64,000 bases of DNA from Talinum fruticosum (lineage: Eukaryota > Streptophyta > Magnoliopsida > Caryophyllales > Talinaceae): the NCBI GenBank assembly GCA_021018815.1, contig JAITYX010000032.1:6165501-6229500 (forward strand), in the 5' to 3' direction. The notes below the pieces were generated by a model, which saw nothing but the letters and a program-made list of their open reading frames with translations, did no database searches and was not told the DNA's origin. Below are positions 32,821 through 45,212 of the stretch, in pieces. The position numbers and the translations under genes are program-made. Positions within the stretch are counted from its first letter, which is position 1, and each line of letters starts with the position of its first letter.

Positions 32821-33980
32821 AAATTTGCATTGCTCTGAGGCGCTGAAGCAGATCCATTAACCGGCCCATTCTCCGACACTTCAGAGAGCAACTTAGTCTC
32901 CTTCTTTGCATCAGCATCATCATCCAACTCTGCGCATCCAAACAACTGTTTCCTCAACAAACCATGAAGATGACCAAAGAGCTGCTGTTTAACGAGCTCA
33001 AACGCCAAATCCAGCCTTTCCAACTGCTCCATAGCATTCTTATTGTACAAAAACAACCCATAAAACAACTCAAAGCTATCCTTGGCGGTATTATCAACCA
33101 AAGTCAACAAACTCTCGTACCCTTTTGTGTTAATTGGTGTATCCTCCAAATCTAATTTCTCCAAAATCCTCCCCACGAAATGGGTAATAAACTGAGACCC
33201 AGCTGCATATCTATCATGCTCAGCACAGGTCATCTCCTCAACTCTACATCCCTCCCTCCTAAAAACATCCAAAAACGCCTCACACCTCTTAACTCTACTC
33301 TCAGCCTTACCAATTCGTACCTTATCATACACAAAGGGTAACCCGGCCCACCCATTCTTCCCAGATTCGGGTCCAAACATGGGATGAGTGCACAGGATAT
33401 CAAAATCACGGGGCAAAATTTGAAGAAAGAGAGAGCGAGGGAATTCTTTTACCGACAAGACATCCACGAAAAGCGTCGATCTTTTGAGGCGCTGCAAAGG
33501 GAGCGATCTGAGCACTGGCTCGGTGGAGAGAATCGAAGTGCAGAGGAGAATCACCTCCGGATGCTCCTCGCAGAGGTCGTGAGGGTCAGAGAAAAACGCA
33601 ACGCCAAGCTTCGAAGCAACTCGACTGTAATCGGAGCGAGAATGGGCAAGAACGGTGTGGCCTTGCGCAACTAGGGTTTTCGCCAGAAATTGACCGTAGT
33701 TCCCGAACCCAACGATGCCGATCTTGAGCTTCGTGTAGGAATTGTTAACCGCAGCGAGCTTCGACTCGTAATCGTAGGGTTGAGCGGCGTCGATGCTGCG
33801 CACAACAAGGGTTCCGCCGTGGGATAGGCGACGATGGCGGCAGCGCGAGGATGAGAAAGAGAGGGCATTGAAGGAGAGGTGGGAGCGAGAGGAGATAGAC
33901 GCCGGAGAAAGAAGCGGATGCCCCGGCGTCAGGGAGGATTTGGCGGCGGTGGAAGGCCGGACGGAGGAGAGAGAAAACAT
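32808..33980 (-). CDS. TYRA: Arogenate dehydrogenase, plastid (tyrosine biosynthesis), single exon
   Basis: A 390-residue TyrA-family enzyme. It oxidatively decarboxylates arogenate to tyrosine with NADP+ in plastids. Residues 1-62 are a serine/arginine-rich transit peptide. The Rossmann fold starts at KLKIGIVGFGNYGQFLAK (nucleotide-binding GxGxxG at 91-96). CTHPMFGPESGKNGW (197-211) carries a conserved active-site histidine region. TCAEHDRYAAGSQFITH (251-267) has an acidic residue at the position linked in legume studies with arogenate rather than prephenate preference; that residue assignment is from memory. The helical dimerisation domain contains NTKGYESLLTLVDNTAKDSFELFYGLF. Length is typical for the plant family, and the frame is unbroken. 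The start is the only good ATG before the transit peptide. A paralogue lies 4.3 kb away on the same strand. Confidence 0.9.
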   Translation of the reverse strand: MFSLSSVRPSTAAKSSLTPGHPLLSPASISSRSHLSFNALSFSSSRCRHRRLSHGGTLVVRSIDAAQPYDYESKLAAVNNSYTKLKIGIVGFGNYGQFLAKTLVAQGHTVLAHSRSDYSRVASKLGVAFFSDPHDLCEEHPEVILLCTSILSTEPVLRSLPLQRLKRSTLFVDVLSVKEFPRSLFLQILPRDFDILCTHPMFGPESGKNGWAGLPFVYDKVRIGKAESRVKRCEAFLDVFRREGCRVEEMTCAEHDRYAAGSQFITHFVGRILEKLDLEDTPINTKGYESLLTLVDNTAKDSFELFYGLFLYNKNAMEQLERLDLAFELVKQQLFGHLHGLLRKQLFGCAELDDDADAKKETKLLSEVSENGPVNGSASAPQSNANFEIN

Positions 33981-34399
33981 CGTGGTAGGCCGGCGAAAAC
34001 GAGGGAAGACGTGGAAATTGCAACGTTGTTAAAATACTTGAATAGAAACAGAGAATGTGAACGTGAAATAGACAAATATCTCTATATCACTAACATGAGG
34101 TGGATACCAAAATTAATTAAAAAAACAAAATAGTAGTGGTTGGGATGTGTTTCGTGTGTAAGTTTTGGGACAACTCATATTACAGATCCGATGGTATAAT
34201 ATGATTTGGAAAAACAAATTATTTTTTTAAAAAAAGTGATCATTAAAACACAGAATTAAATTTTAAAAATTAAAATAAAATATTGTATATAATAATTTGG
34301 ATTTATACACCTAAATTCATGATACAATTTACACATTTTCGAAAGGTTGAAATTGTAAAGCTCTTTTTTTTGGGATGTTTGAGATGTGGGGTCCATCTG
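33981..34399. other. Promoter side of the arogenate dehydrogenase gene
   Basis: AT-rich upstream DNA of the minus-strand gene. No TATA box stands out clearly among the many AT tracts. Confidence 0.4.
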
Positions 34400-35190
34400 G
34401 AAGAAAATTGAGTTATAGGAGTGACAGTAAATAAGAATAAAGAGGAGTAAGAGTAAACGTTATTTACCCTTGTTTTAAGAAGAGTAAGGACTTACTCTTG
34501 TTTGGAAAAATAAGAGAGCAAATAAGAGTAAAGGCATGTTCGACAAAATGAACTATTTGAGTAGTGGATAATCTGTTTGTGTGATCGATAACTATTTAGG
34601 TAACTAATAGTTAATAGATTTTACCTGTTAGCGGATAGTTGTTCAATTGAGTAGTTAAACAAATGGATTCGGTAAATTTAGTGGTTGAGTTAGGTAATTA
34701 TTGTAAATTGGCGTAAAAGAATATATATATAATTTACCAAATATAAATTAATGAAGGAATGTTTTTGTCAAAAAAAAAAAATGAAACTCTCCTTTTAAAT
34801 ATGAAAAACTAATATTCTTAACTTTTCGTAAACACTACTTGAAAAGTTATAAGTCACTCGCAAATGCTAATTAAAACACTACCTTACTCGAACGCTAATA
34901 TTTAATTGGTTAGTGTTTTGACTTGGTTTAAAAGCTAAAACTTACTTCAAATATTATAAATGAATAAATTAACAAATATGTCCTCAATAAATAGATTAAA
35001 ATATAATATATTTAAGTTTATCGAAGTAAAGATGTAAAACACATCCTCTTACTTCTTATTACCCCAGTTTGAAGGGTAAATAATATAAACGGTCGAGGGG
35101 AGTAAGAAGGGTAAATAATATGGGAGTAACAACATTTCATGTACTTACCCTCCCGTATTATTCCTCACCCTCTATCAAAGCGGATTAGTT
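34400..35190. mobile_element. Probable compound MITE (one element inserted in another)
   Basis: The left arm (GAGTAAGAGTAAACGTTATTTACCCTTG, in parts) and the reverse complement of the right arm (ATATTATTTACCCTTC, GGTAATAAGAAGTAAG) are similar, suggesting terminal inverted repeats at about 34430-34500 and 35040-35170. Inside is a block starting CATGTTCGACAAAATGAACTATTTG and running to about 34950, which resembles hAT-type MITE ends. Boundaries are uncertain, and no transposase is present. Confidence 0.35.
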
Positions 35191-35993
35191 GAGTCAAGTC
35201 CAAGTAAATTTGGTAAGAAAATGGGAAGATGATAAATTAATAAAGTACATGTGTGGGTGTGGGCAGCACTATGACCATTAGATTAATCAAAAAATACAAG
35301 ATTTTGCCATGTAACATTACATGATGGTAGGTGTCATGATGCCAAAACAAAAAAAACACATTGGTTGGTGAAAGCATGTAAATGACTACGAGTCAAGGGT
35401 TGAAGAAGTTATGAGGCGTGTCGGTCCAACTCAACTTCAATCGTATTCACCTTTTACAATAAAGTATATGTGATTTTTAAATGGCAAGATTCGCAAATGC
35501 TCTGTTTTTTTTTTTTTTTTTGGGTGATAAAAAGATAAGAAACGTGTATCATATTTCTTTCAAGGCTTTCAAATATCAATATCAAGATTTTATTTTTGTT
35601 TCTGAGTAATTTAGGTTTTTTATTCAAAAATATCATCGATATTTTCCTTTTATTTTCATTTAACTTGTACATATTATTATTTGGCTTTCAAAAAGGATCC
35701 TTCTAAGCAACTTTTTAATTAATAAAAATTTAAAAGAACAAAAAAGTTACCCTAATAATTTGTAGATATTATTATTTGGCTTTCAAAAAAGTTGCTTATT
35801 GTTTTGGAAAAAGAAACATGGACAAGGCTTTGAAATTGTATACAGTATTTTTATTAAAAAAATTAAAGGTGACTTTTTAATTCAATATTCTCTTCCCCTT
35901 GCTCATTTAGCTATTAAGCCTTAACGCCTCATAATTATAGCTCCATTCTATATATATATAAAGAAAGAAAGAAAGAAAAAACCCCAAAATATT
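35191..35993. other. Gene-free AT-rich stretch
   Basis: It contains a short direct repeat, TATTATTATTTGGCTTTCAAAAA, at about 35673-35695 and again at 35768-35790. There is a T homopolymer at 35504-35521. No gene was seen. Confidence 0.4.
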
Positions 35994-35996
35994 ACT

Positions 35997-36495
35997 CAAT
36001 GATACTTACACACTTTTAGTGCAACTATTTTTAGGAATCTGACTTATAAAAAATAATTATAAGGTACCTTATCTTTTAATATAATAAATTTTTAGGACCT
36101 TTATTTTATTTTTTTGATAGAAGATCATTATTTCATGTTAAAAAGACATAATTGTGCTTCATTAAAGTAAATTATATAAAAATAAACTAAATACAAAAAT
36201 ATAATCAAATAATATAAAAAATATAATAAAGTAGCCTAGCAAAATAAGATGGAAAATTACTTTGTTATATTTTTTACATTTTGGTGATGTCATTTCATTA
36301 TGTTTTTGTGTGTTTAGTTTATTTTTAAATTTTTACTTTAATGGAGAATAATTACATCTTTTAACATAAAATAAGGTCTTCTATTTAAAAAAATGAAATG
36401 AGGGTCCTAAAATTTATTACCTTAAAACATAAAGCATCTCATAATTATTTTTTGAGATTCTGAAAATTATTGTACCAAAAGTTAAGGTATCATTG
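35997..36495. mobile_element. Foldback MITE with two ~230-bp inverted arms
   Basis: The element starts CAATGATAC and ends GTATCATTG, flanked on both sides by the trinucleotide act (35994-35996 and 36496-36498). The left and right halves are reverse complements over nearly their whole length. For example, TAAAAAATAATTATAAGGTACCTTAT pairs with the right-hand ATAATTATTTTTTGAG block, and TTCATTAAAGTAAA pairs with TTTACTTTAATGGA. A transcript through it would fold into one long hairpin. There is no coding capacity. A 3-bp target duplication suggests a PIF/Harbinger-like or foldback origin, but this is inference. Confidence 0.7.
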
Positions 36496-36498
36496 ACT

Positions 36499-38296
36499 AA
36501 TTTCTCGAAAGAAAAAAAATATAACTTCACATACATGAAAATTCAATAATAGTTGTGTCATTTTTATCAATTTCATAATTTGCAACTATAATTCAATGAA
36601 TTGAACCAAAAGAAATCGATCATGCGATAATCAATTAATCGATTGATCCGATTCTTAACCAAATCAAAACTCAACAAGTTGCACAGAACCGTAAACATCG
36701 AAATCACTATGATTGATAAAAACCAACCTGAAAATCGACAAGGTGGGGCAACCAAGGAGAATGCTAACAACAAGAGGTCATTCGATAGGGTTGCCAGAAG
36801 CATCAAGCAAAACTGAATGAAAGTTCAACATGGACAAGTCAGGGGTTTTGCCTTTTATTTATTTATTTAATTAATTAATTTTTAAATGTCAATAATACAT
36901 AAAACTTAAAGAAACAATGTCAAGTACTCTATATATTATGTTCGAGTTAAATGTATACTTAGATTTAGAATCCTTTATTATCATTTGAATTATTTATTTA
37001 TTTATTTATTTATAACAAGTATATTAAAAGTCTACTTGTGACACATACCTAATAAGTGTATAAAGTATTATAATAATCTTCAAATCTACCAGAATTTTTA
37101 TTATATATGTAATTTAAACAAAAAAAGGGAGAAAAAAAAAGAAGTCTTCTTGCATCTTTTGTTTCGTGGATAAGGTTCAACACTTTTTTTTTTTTTTTTT
37201 TGAATAGTCAAATTTTGTTTCAATCATGAGGTAAAGAGTAGAGAGGGTAGGTGGTGTTTACTAGTTAATTAATTAATTAAAAGCCTTTCCTAATTACCCC
37301 ATAATCTTGTGCTTGGCCATAATCCAATAATAAAAAAATTCAAAATCAATGGTTAAATTCGTGTCTGCCCCTACTTTCCCTTTGCCTCATTTTTCCACTA
37401 AACCAAGCCCCACACTAATTAAAAACAAATATGGTCTTAATTTGTCAAGCAATTGGTTACCTTTTCTTTTTATTGTTAATTTAGTTTAATCTATAGTTTA
37501 GCTTCAATTTAACAATTTTAAATCTGATTGAGTACTCCTAATAATTATTCTCCTATCCACAAGGGCAGAGTCAAGATTTTAGATGAAGTATGTTCATCTA
37601 TTAATAAAGAATCATTTCATTTTAAGCTAACTTTTTTGAATTTTCTTTTAGGTTAAGGGTATCAATGGACATCCTTAAACCTTTTAAAACTCCGCCACTA
37701 CCTACCGATTTAACTTTTATATTTAGATGTTGAGAAGGTTTAAGGAGGGAGCTCACTATACTCCATATAATCCGCATACAAACCAACTCTGCAAGTTTTT
37801 TTGTTCTAACATGAAAAAAACCAATGTGTCACATTCCCTAGCTCGTCCATGGGGTCCATCATTCCGCACCTTAACTTTGTCGAGTCAAATACTCTATTTA
37901 TCTTGTATATCGACTAATTTTTGAATAATGTAAATATTAGGGTAAGGAATACGATCAATATCTAAGTATTGTCCTTCCACCATTTTAGTAACGGGACACC
38001 AACTAATCCAATGAAATTCGATGAATTTTACCTGTAAATCTTTGAATTTTCTCTACGCAAATTCTTCTAATCAAAAGAGCTTTCTATTCATTCCATACTA
38101 CTAATAGTTAGTTATACATGCATATACTTAACCTTATACATAGCACATACACACTATTAAAAAGGGGAAAAAACCCAAAAAACAAAAAAATTGCATTACC
38201 TCCAAGTGAAAAATGCACATATATCTGGAGATTTCATTTGATTCAGTGGCAAAAAAAAAAAAATGAAAATGAAAAAATTTACCCAAAAAATGCCTT
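36499..38296. other. Gene-free AT-rich stretch
   Basis: It holds several short TTTA/TTAA microsatellites (near 36860, 36990 and 37267) and poly-A/T runs. It includes the probable 3' UTR of the dehydrogenase paralogue near its right end. Nothing else was recognised. Confidence 0.4.
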
Positions 38297-39463
38297 TCAT
38301 CTCAAGTTTGAGCCGCCATTGACAACCACCAAGTCATGCTGTTGCTGCTTGTCAGGAACAATGCTTGGATGAGTAGCAGGTGATGGAAGCATTATGGGTT
38401 TTGAATTTCTGTCTCCACCTTCATCATTCCCAGAAGAAGTCTCCAGCATCAATTGCTTCCTCACGAGTCCATGCAGATGCCCAGAAAGCTGTTTTTCACC
38501 ATCTCAAATGCCCAGTCCATCCTGTCCAGCTCCTCCATTGCATTCTTATTGTACAGAAACAGCCCATAAAACAGCTCAAAGCTGTCTCTTGCTGTGTTAT
38601 CCACCAAGTTCAGGAGACTCTCGTACCCTTTTGTGTTTATTGGTGTGTTCTCTAGGCCCAACTTCTCCAAGACCCGGCCCATCATGTGGGTTATGAACTG
38701 GGACCCGGCCGCGTGCCGGTCATGGTCCGCGCAAGTCATCTCCACCATCCGACACCCAGCGGTCCGGAACACGTCCAGGAACGACTCCACCCGAGCGGTC
38801 CGCACTGGGTCCGACCCGACGCGGACCTTGTCGAAGACGAAAGGGAGACCGCCCCAGCCTGCCTTGCCGGAGTCCGGCCCGAACATGGGGTGGGTGCAGA
38901 GGATGTCGAAGTCCGCCGGGAGGAGCTGCAGGAAGAGGGTGCGCGGGAACTCTTTGACTGACAAGACGTCCACAACTAGGGTGGAGCGCTTGAGCCGGTG
39001 GAGGGGAGTCCTCGGAGGACCTTCTCGGTGGAGAGGATGGAGGTGCACAGTAGGATAACCTGAAAACAAAAACAAAAATCGTTAACATATGCCATTTATG
39101 TGCTGAATTGATCATATGCACATGCACTTAGATTGTATAAATCATACGTTAGATGTCGAAAATGACTATGCCTATTTTTCTTATTACTGGAAATTATAAT
39201 TATGACCACCTGATTTGACTGAATTTTCTCATAATAATCATGCATATTTATATTTTTGCCACTTGTGTTGTGTAGGCACCTCATTTTGGACCACCCCAAC
39301 TTAAATTAAACTTTCGACACAAGAAGAGAACAACCGACAAACGTACATAAGATAAGATGGTCTTCTCTGCTTCTACCGTCTTATCTCCAGGCCCACTGGA
39401 CCTACTCTCCCAAAAAGTTCTACACACTTTTTCTCTCTTCTCAACTTTATTTTTTTTATTTTC

Positions 39464-39541
<78 letters not shown>

Positions 39542-40123
39542 GGCCAATTTTCTTCCTCCTTTTTGTTAAATAAATAAATATTTAAGTACACACAAAACCA
39601 AAATTTGAGGTTGGATATTTAAGGAAAATAATTTTGCAACTAATAATGGAGTGGAAATAAGTAGTAGTAGCAAAAAGGCAACTAACTATTTAACTAACGA
39701 GCTAACTAACCTCAGGATGCTCTTCGCAGAGGTCATCGGCGTCGGAAAGAATCGGACGCCGATCTCGGCGGAGACGCGGGAGTAATCGGAGCGAGAGTAG
39801 GCCAAGACAGAGTGCCCCTGCTTCACGATTTCCTTCGCCAGGAACTGCCCGAAATTTCCGAACCCCACGATAGCAATCTTCAGCTTCTTTCCGTCTTGGG
39901 AGGAAGAATTGAGAGCCTCTCCGGCGAAGATCCCGGCGTCGGAGATAGAAGAGCTATGGGAGCCATTGAGGGCGGCGGAGCAGCGAAGAGAGAGGCGGAG
40001 GTGGCGGGGGTAGCTGAGGAGAGAGAGGTGGGAGGGTGGAGGAGAGAGAAAGCAGTGGTGATTCTGAGGAGGAGGGAACGAGTGGGGGTTGGTGGCGGTG
40101 GTGGCGGAGGAGAGAGAGAGCAT
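38297..40123 (-). CDS. TYRA: Arogenate dehydrogenase paralogue, two exons, three single-base frame breaks
   Basis: Same enzyme family as the gene at 32808-33980. Exon 1 is 39711-40123 and exon 2 is 38297-39059, joined by a GT-AG intron after the codons for EEHPE. The start MLSLSSA is chosen because it opens a serine/proline-rich plastid transit peptide; an in-frame ATG 58 codons upstream lies in a CT-rich leader. Motifs are KIAIVGFGNFGQFLAK, CTHPMFGPDSGKAGWGG, TCADHDRHAAGSQFITH and NTKGYESLLNLVDNTARDSF. The frame breaks three times, each one base short in a homopolymer: three A at 39746-39748, four G at 39003-39006 and five T at 38492-38496. With one base added at each site the product is 392 residues, against 390 in the paralogue, and ends at TGA 38297-38299. 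The tail after the breaks is still open, which argues for a working gene. Exon 2 is notably GC-rich. Confidence 0.8.
39465..39538. repeat. Microsatellite (AAAT)n then (AT)n in the intron
   Basis: AAAT units at about 39465-39494 run into an AT dinucleotide tract to about 39536, inside the single intron of the dehydrogenase paralogue. Confidence 0.9.
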
Positions 40124-41227
40124 GGTTGCTGGGTGGGTGGAAATGGCGGCTGATAGAGAAGAGAGAGAATGGGAAGCGGAGACTTGGGAGCAGAGAGAGA
40201 GAGAGACAGAGAGAAGAGGGTAGGTGGTTGCTGAGACTCGATCTTGGCAACGAGTTCTTGAGGGAGAAAAAATGGAATTTATAGAAAAGAGAGGCATGGC
40301 CGGGGAGTTTCTTTCTCACTTCCTTCTTTTCAAATAAAATTGACAAGTGGTGGCTTATATATTCTATTTTTATTCTTTTTATTATATCAATAATATTGGA
40401 AACTAAAATAAAATGGAAGAAAGAAGCAAAAAAATTGGTCACGTGAGGAGGAGGATGGAGGGTTGGTGAGACTATGGTGGGGCCACAAGACAAGAATCAA
40501 TGCTATGAACCATGCATTTTTCTTCACTCTCAGTGATGCGTATTTGACGTCTTTTTAGGTTTTATTTTATTTAACCGTAAAAATTATTATTAAAATTATA
40601 AATAATTATAAAAAAGATATAAATATTTGTAAGAAGTTGTGAGAAATTGTGAGTCGTCTTACTTATTTTATATGCATAAAAATAACATTATCTATGTATA
40701 AATTTTTATAAACTTTATTTGTAGAAAATTTATATTGATATTGTTTTCAGTTAATGATATCCGTTAAAGCTCGAGTATAACTTAAATCTGGAATATGGAT
40801 AAGAATGGAATTAAATGGCAAGTTACATGCGTTTATAGATGAACAAATGAAATCATGCATATGTGTGTTTGTTTGTACTTTGGATGGTTCACGCTACTTT
40901 CACATTCTATTTAAACACCCCCCAATATGATTAACCCACAATTAAACTTGGAAGAAAGAATGTATTTGACAAGATAGAAGTAGGTAGGTAGACATTAATT
41001 AATATAATATAATATAATATAATTAGTGAGTGTAACAAAATATTAATATGCAAAATTAGGAATCAACCCATTAATTTTCGTGCAAGCTACAATACATAGT
41101 TATACAAATGATCACCTCTTGATACCCAATTCAACCAGAATTACCATCTTAATAATTAATTTTTTTTTTTTGCTTAATATAGGAATAATAATTTCCCTAT
41201 TTATTTATTTATTTGTATAAATTAATA
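40124..41227. other. Upstream region of the dehydrogenase paralogue and spacer
   Basis: The first ~200 bases are CT-rich on the gene strand, with an AG/CT microsatellite at 40193-40215, a plausible 5' UTR. Beyond that is AT-rich DNA with short ATATA repeats near 41002. No gene was seen. Confidence 0.5.
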
Positions 41228-41496
41228 TTCCTTTCATTTCACAATACATGTCACTTTAATTAACTTTTTCGTTTTATAATATATGTCGTATTATAATTCA
41301 AGTGACATATTAATGACTAGTTTACTGATTTCGTCATCATTAATTGCTTCTTTCTATCCTTTTTCATTGATTTTCTTCATTTTTAATAAAATTTTTGGGG
41401 CAACTTGGTATTTCAACACAAATTTTATCATGAATTTTATGTTTTTTAGTATTCCCTCATAACCTTAAAACGACAAATATTTTAAAACAGAGGGAG
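41228..41496. mobile_element. Stowaway-like MITE, copy A
   Basis: The right end GAGGGAGTA and the diverged left end TATTCCTTTCATTT are bounded by TA on both sides. The interior aligns with the element at 57042-57313 in the same orientation, sharing AATACATG, TTAATGACTA, TTTTAATAAAATTTTTGGGGCAACT-like and TTATCA(T/C)(G/A)AATTT blocks. Non-coding. Confidence 0.75.
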
Positions 41497-44400
41497 TACT
41501 TATCATCTAGAGTTTCGCATCACTTATGCTTCTACTCATAAAGTGGTATTAATTGGACATGTTCAAATTTACATATAAAATACACATAAACAAAAACAAA
41601 TATGAACGAACATAAATGAAAAATGAACAAAAATGAGTTGTTAGAACATAAATGAACATAAAAGAACATAAACGAACATAAACGAATATAAAATATAAAT
41701 AGATAATGTTTTTCATGTAAAATCGAACAGGGTAAATATGAAAATAAATGTAGTAGATGTATAAAGCTTATAGTATTGTATGTCTGAACCTCATGTATTT
41801 CACTTATTTCACAATTAACCATGTTAACTCACACTATTATAAAATATTAATAAATAAAAAATATTTTATATAAGATGCGTTTGGATGTAAACTAATTTTA
41901 TTAATGGGGTGGAAACTGAAAAAACAAAAATATATTGTAGAAGTGTAAATTGATTGACAATACCCACGAGTCGCTACCTCCATTTTTCCGACGTCTATTT
42001 TTCGTACAAGCCTTTCGACTTTCACTTCTAGTATCCTACTTTGTCATTCAGTCCATTTTTCACTAGGACCTCTATTTTTCCCTAACTCCCACCCTGTTTT
42101 TATTCGGTGAATCCCCTTCATCTATTCCAGCGACGAGATGCCCATTGGTCTCACTTCCTTTGTTCTCCTCGGTTTCTTTCTCCTCCTCGGTCGCCGTCAT
42201 GTCTCACCTCGTCACCTCATCTACACCGCCGTCGACACCAGGTAGAGATCCACGATTCATCCTTTTTGGCTCACATCGAAACGTTCAAGCCATGAAACGG
42301 CTTCACCATTGTCGTCACTAGCCGGACTCTTGAAGTCTCGGAATCCCCTTCACATGTATGACTCATATTGTGGGGATTATTGTGGTTATCATGGCTACCA
42401 TTTTACCCGCACTCACTTATATTTAAATAGTTAATAACGATCAAACTTATATGATATAATCCTTTGATAAACGATGTGGTTGACGAACTTAGCTAAGTGT
42501 GTCTGTACATCCCTTTGCTTAAAAACATACCATACCTAAACATGTTAATTAATAGGATATTTTTGCCTCACTTTGAAAAATCCGCCAAAACCTTAGTTTT
42601 CATAAATAATTTTAATGCTTTAATTTAGAGGATTAACGTAAGATCCCATTTTAAAAATAATTAGAGTGGTCCCAAAATTTATTTAATCCCATTTTAAAAA
42701 TAATTAGAATGGTCCCAAAATTTATTTAATCCCATTTTGCTTAGAGCTAAAGCCTCATTAAGCCACCGTTTAATGAATACGATGTTTCCTAAGCATTGCC
42801 TTTTCTTTTTCTTTTTCCCTTTTTCCTTTTAAACAAGTTGAAATAGGTAGTGATGTATTATGATGTGCACCACCACCGTCTAAAAAATAATTTAAATTTT
42901 CTAGCTATAGTAATACTACAACCTTGGAAATTTAATATATTACTTATTTTTGCATGTTTTTTTAAGGGGATTAAATATTTTTCAATAATTTTTAAAGTTG
43001 TACTTTGCATTATAGTATATAAGATCATGTGACAATATAAAATTTGATGGGGGATATTCTTACATTCCAAGGCATATTTCATTATGTCTACCATGTGTGT
43101 ATAGATCCAACTTGTAAAAATAACAAGTAGAAAAAAAAGGAGAATTTTTTTTTTTGGAATAGTAATAAAATAAGTTAACTTTTAAATTATTCCTCCCTTT
43201 AATTTTTTTTTTTCATGAAAGAAGAACTATAAATAAACGCCAAGATCTAACAATGTCAGATCTATGATAGGATCTGGACTTACCAATTCAAACATATTAT
43301 TTCAAAATATGCCTAATATTAAGAAAGTTCAATGTTATTACACCCTTATTGAATAAAACAAACTATAAATTATCAATTCGGATACATGTTGTTGTTTATA
43401 TTCACATGAGGAATATACATTTTTTTAGTTTTTTTGATACGTCCACATGTAATAAATAAATTATTGTATGTATCAAATTTCGGAGATATTTAATTATTTA
43501 GAAACCCGTGTCAAATTATAGTCACTTTTACAGACCAACTTAAGACGAGTGCAATAGTATGTTTTCATGCTTTCTCATGTTACAATACTTAAAAGTCTCA
43601 TCATACATATAGAGAAGGGAATTGGGTTGTCAAGTTTAGCCTTTATATTTCTTGTTCTTTAGTTTGGTTGTTTATTCTTCTTCTTCTTCTTTTTTTCATT
43701 TTAATGGAGGACAATTTAGATAAAACTCTTGCAAAAAGGGCTACCAGTTAATCTTTTCAAAAAAAAAAATTTTAATTTTAAATTTATTTGTGGGTGATAT
43801 AATGAAATTAAATACCCTCAAATTTTAACATGATGAGAGCTCACTTTAAATCTAATTATTTATGCCCCGCATTCAAAGAATTAGAATTACTTGTATTCTC
43901 ATAATTTTCTTTTGGATATAATAGAATGGAGACTTGGAATATTTTTGTCCAAGTTTTGAAAATCTTATCAAACAACTAGGAGTTAAGCTAAGTAGCATGC
44001 CTGAGATCTGACTTTCTCGGTTGCTTTTTTCTTGGATTATTATTTTCGTCCAACTTTCACGCAAAAACGAAAGAAAATTAATTCATGTTTTACGTAAATA
44101 AAACATCCAGTTAATGCACACTTAATGCCTTAGAAAATAAACTATGATGAAGAATTAAAAAGGAGAAATGATTTTAAATTTTATAGATATAAAAATCGAG
44201 GATGATTTCAATATCTGATTGCATCTCTTATTAGTTAAACAGATTGATTTCAAAATAGCGTACTTTTGAGGGATTTGTGTAATAAGCATAAGAATTAAGA
44301 ATTTCATCGAAAGAAAATTTGGATATCTACTTTGTTTACAACAACCTGAACTGTATGGATGTAGAAAATAGAATAATGTTTGAACAGTAAACCTTGAACT

Positions 44401-44923
44401 CAGTAACAATATTAATTGAGACTATTAAATAGAATGTCACCTTATGGTCTATAACAAAAAAAAAAAAAAATTATTTATGGAACAGAAAAGCTAGATAGAA
44501 ATTTCAAGGTAATCCATACCTTGTCCAGTTAAGTGATTTTAGTTACTTATTGGAATTATGGTTAATCGATGTTTGTTTTGTATTTGTAGTCTCAAAGCTC
44601 TATGTCAATGGACAAGAAAGTATGGTTCTCAAGACATCTAATGTAATAGTATTATACATTGTCTACTCGCCAGATATCAAATACATTAATACATTATGAA
44701 ACCACCCCAATCCCCCAAACCCCCTCCCCAAAAAAAAAAGAGAAGAATTCAAAGATTCTACATTATGAAATTTTAAGAGTTGAGGGAGGCACTCAGGAAG
44801 CATATGAGAACCAGCATCATAACATATTCTTTGCTCACCAAATAACGCAACAGTGTTGGTCAAAATAACCATTTTTTTGGGTTAAATTTATAAGTGGACT
44901 CATCTATTGATACTTTTCTATGG
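41497..44923. other. Gene-poor intergenic region
   Basis: Mostly AT-rich. A GC-richer island at about 42060-42350 has one 36-codon signal-like ATG frame followed by a GT, too weak to call. A 43-bp tandem repeat lies at 42645-42738. There are repeats of the phrase AACATAAA(T/C)GAACATAAA around 41640-41695. No identified gene. Confidence 0.45.
42645..42738. repeat. Tandem repeat, 43-bp period, about 2.2 copies
   Basis: The unit begins CCCATTTTAAAAATAATTAG, continues with GTGGTCCCAAAATTTATTTAAT, and is repeated with one substitution, then a partial third copy. Confidence 0.9.
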
Positions 44924-45159
44924 CTTTGTCTGGTTGCAACAACTTTTTGAGAAAAAAGAACTGTTTGGGAGGTTTAAGTTGTTTTAATTTAGTCAAAACA
45001 TTTAAAATATTGTTTGGTTAACAGTTGTTTGAGAGATATTTGGCCCCAAATATCTCTTTCTCAAACAACTATTCCCATTACCCTTTTGGGAAGAGTTGTT
45101 TTTAAAAATGACATATTTGTCCAAAAGTTTAGAGAAATTATGCCATATCTCACCAACAC

Positions 45160-45212
<53 letters not shown>

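Noticed and set aside
39954..40493. Minus-strand ORF of 179 codons overlapping exon 1 of the dehydrogenase paralogue
   Set aside because: It is a shifted frame through the CT-rich leader and transit-peptide region, without any domain.
42060..42350. GC-richer island with a short signal-like frame followed by GT
   Set aside because: Only 36 codons, no recognisable downstream exon or homology.
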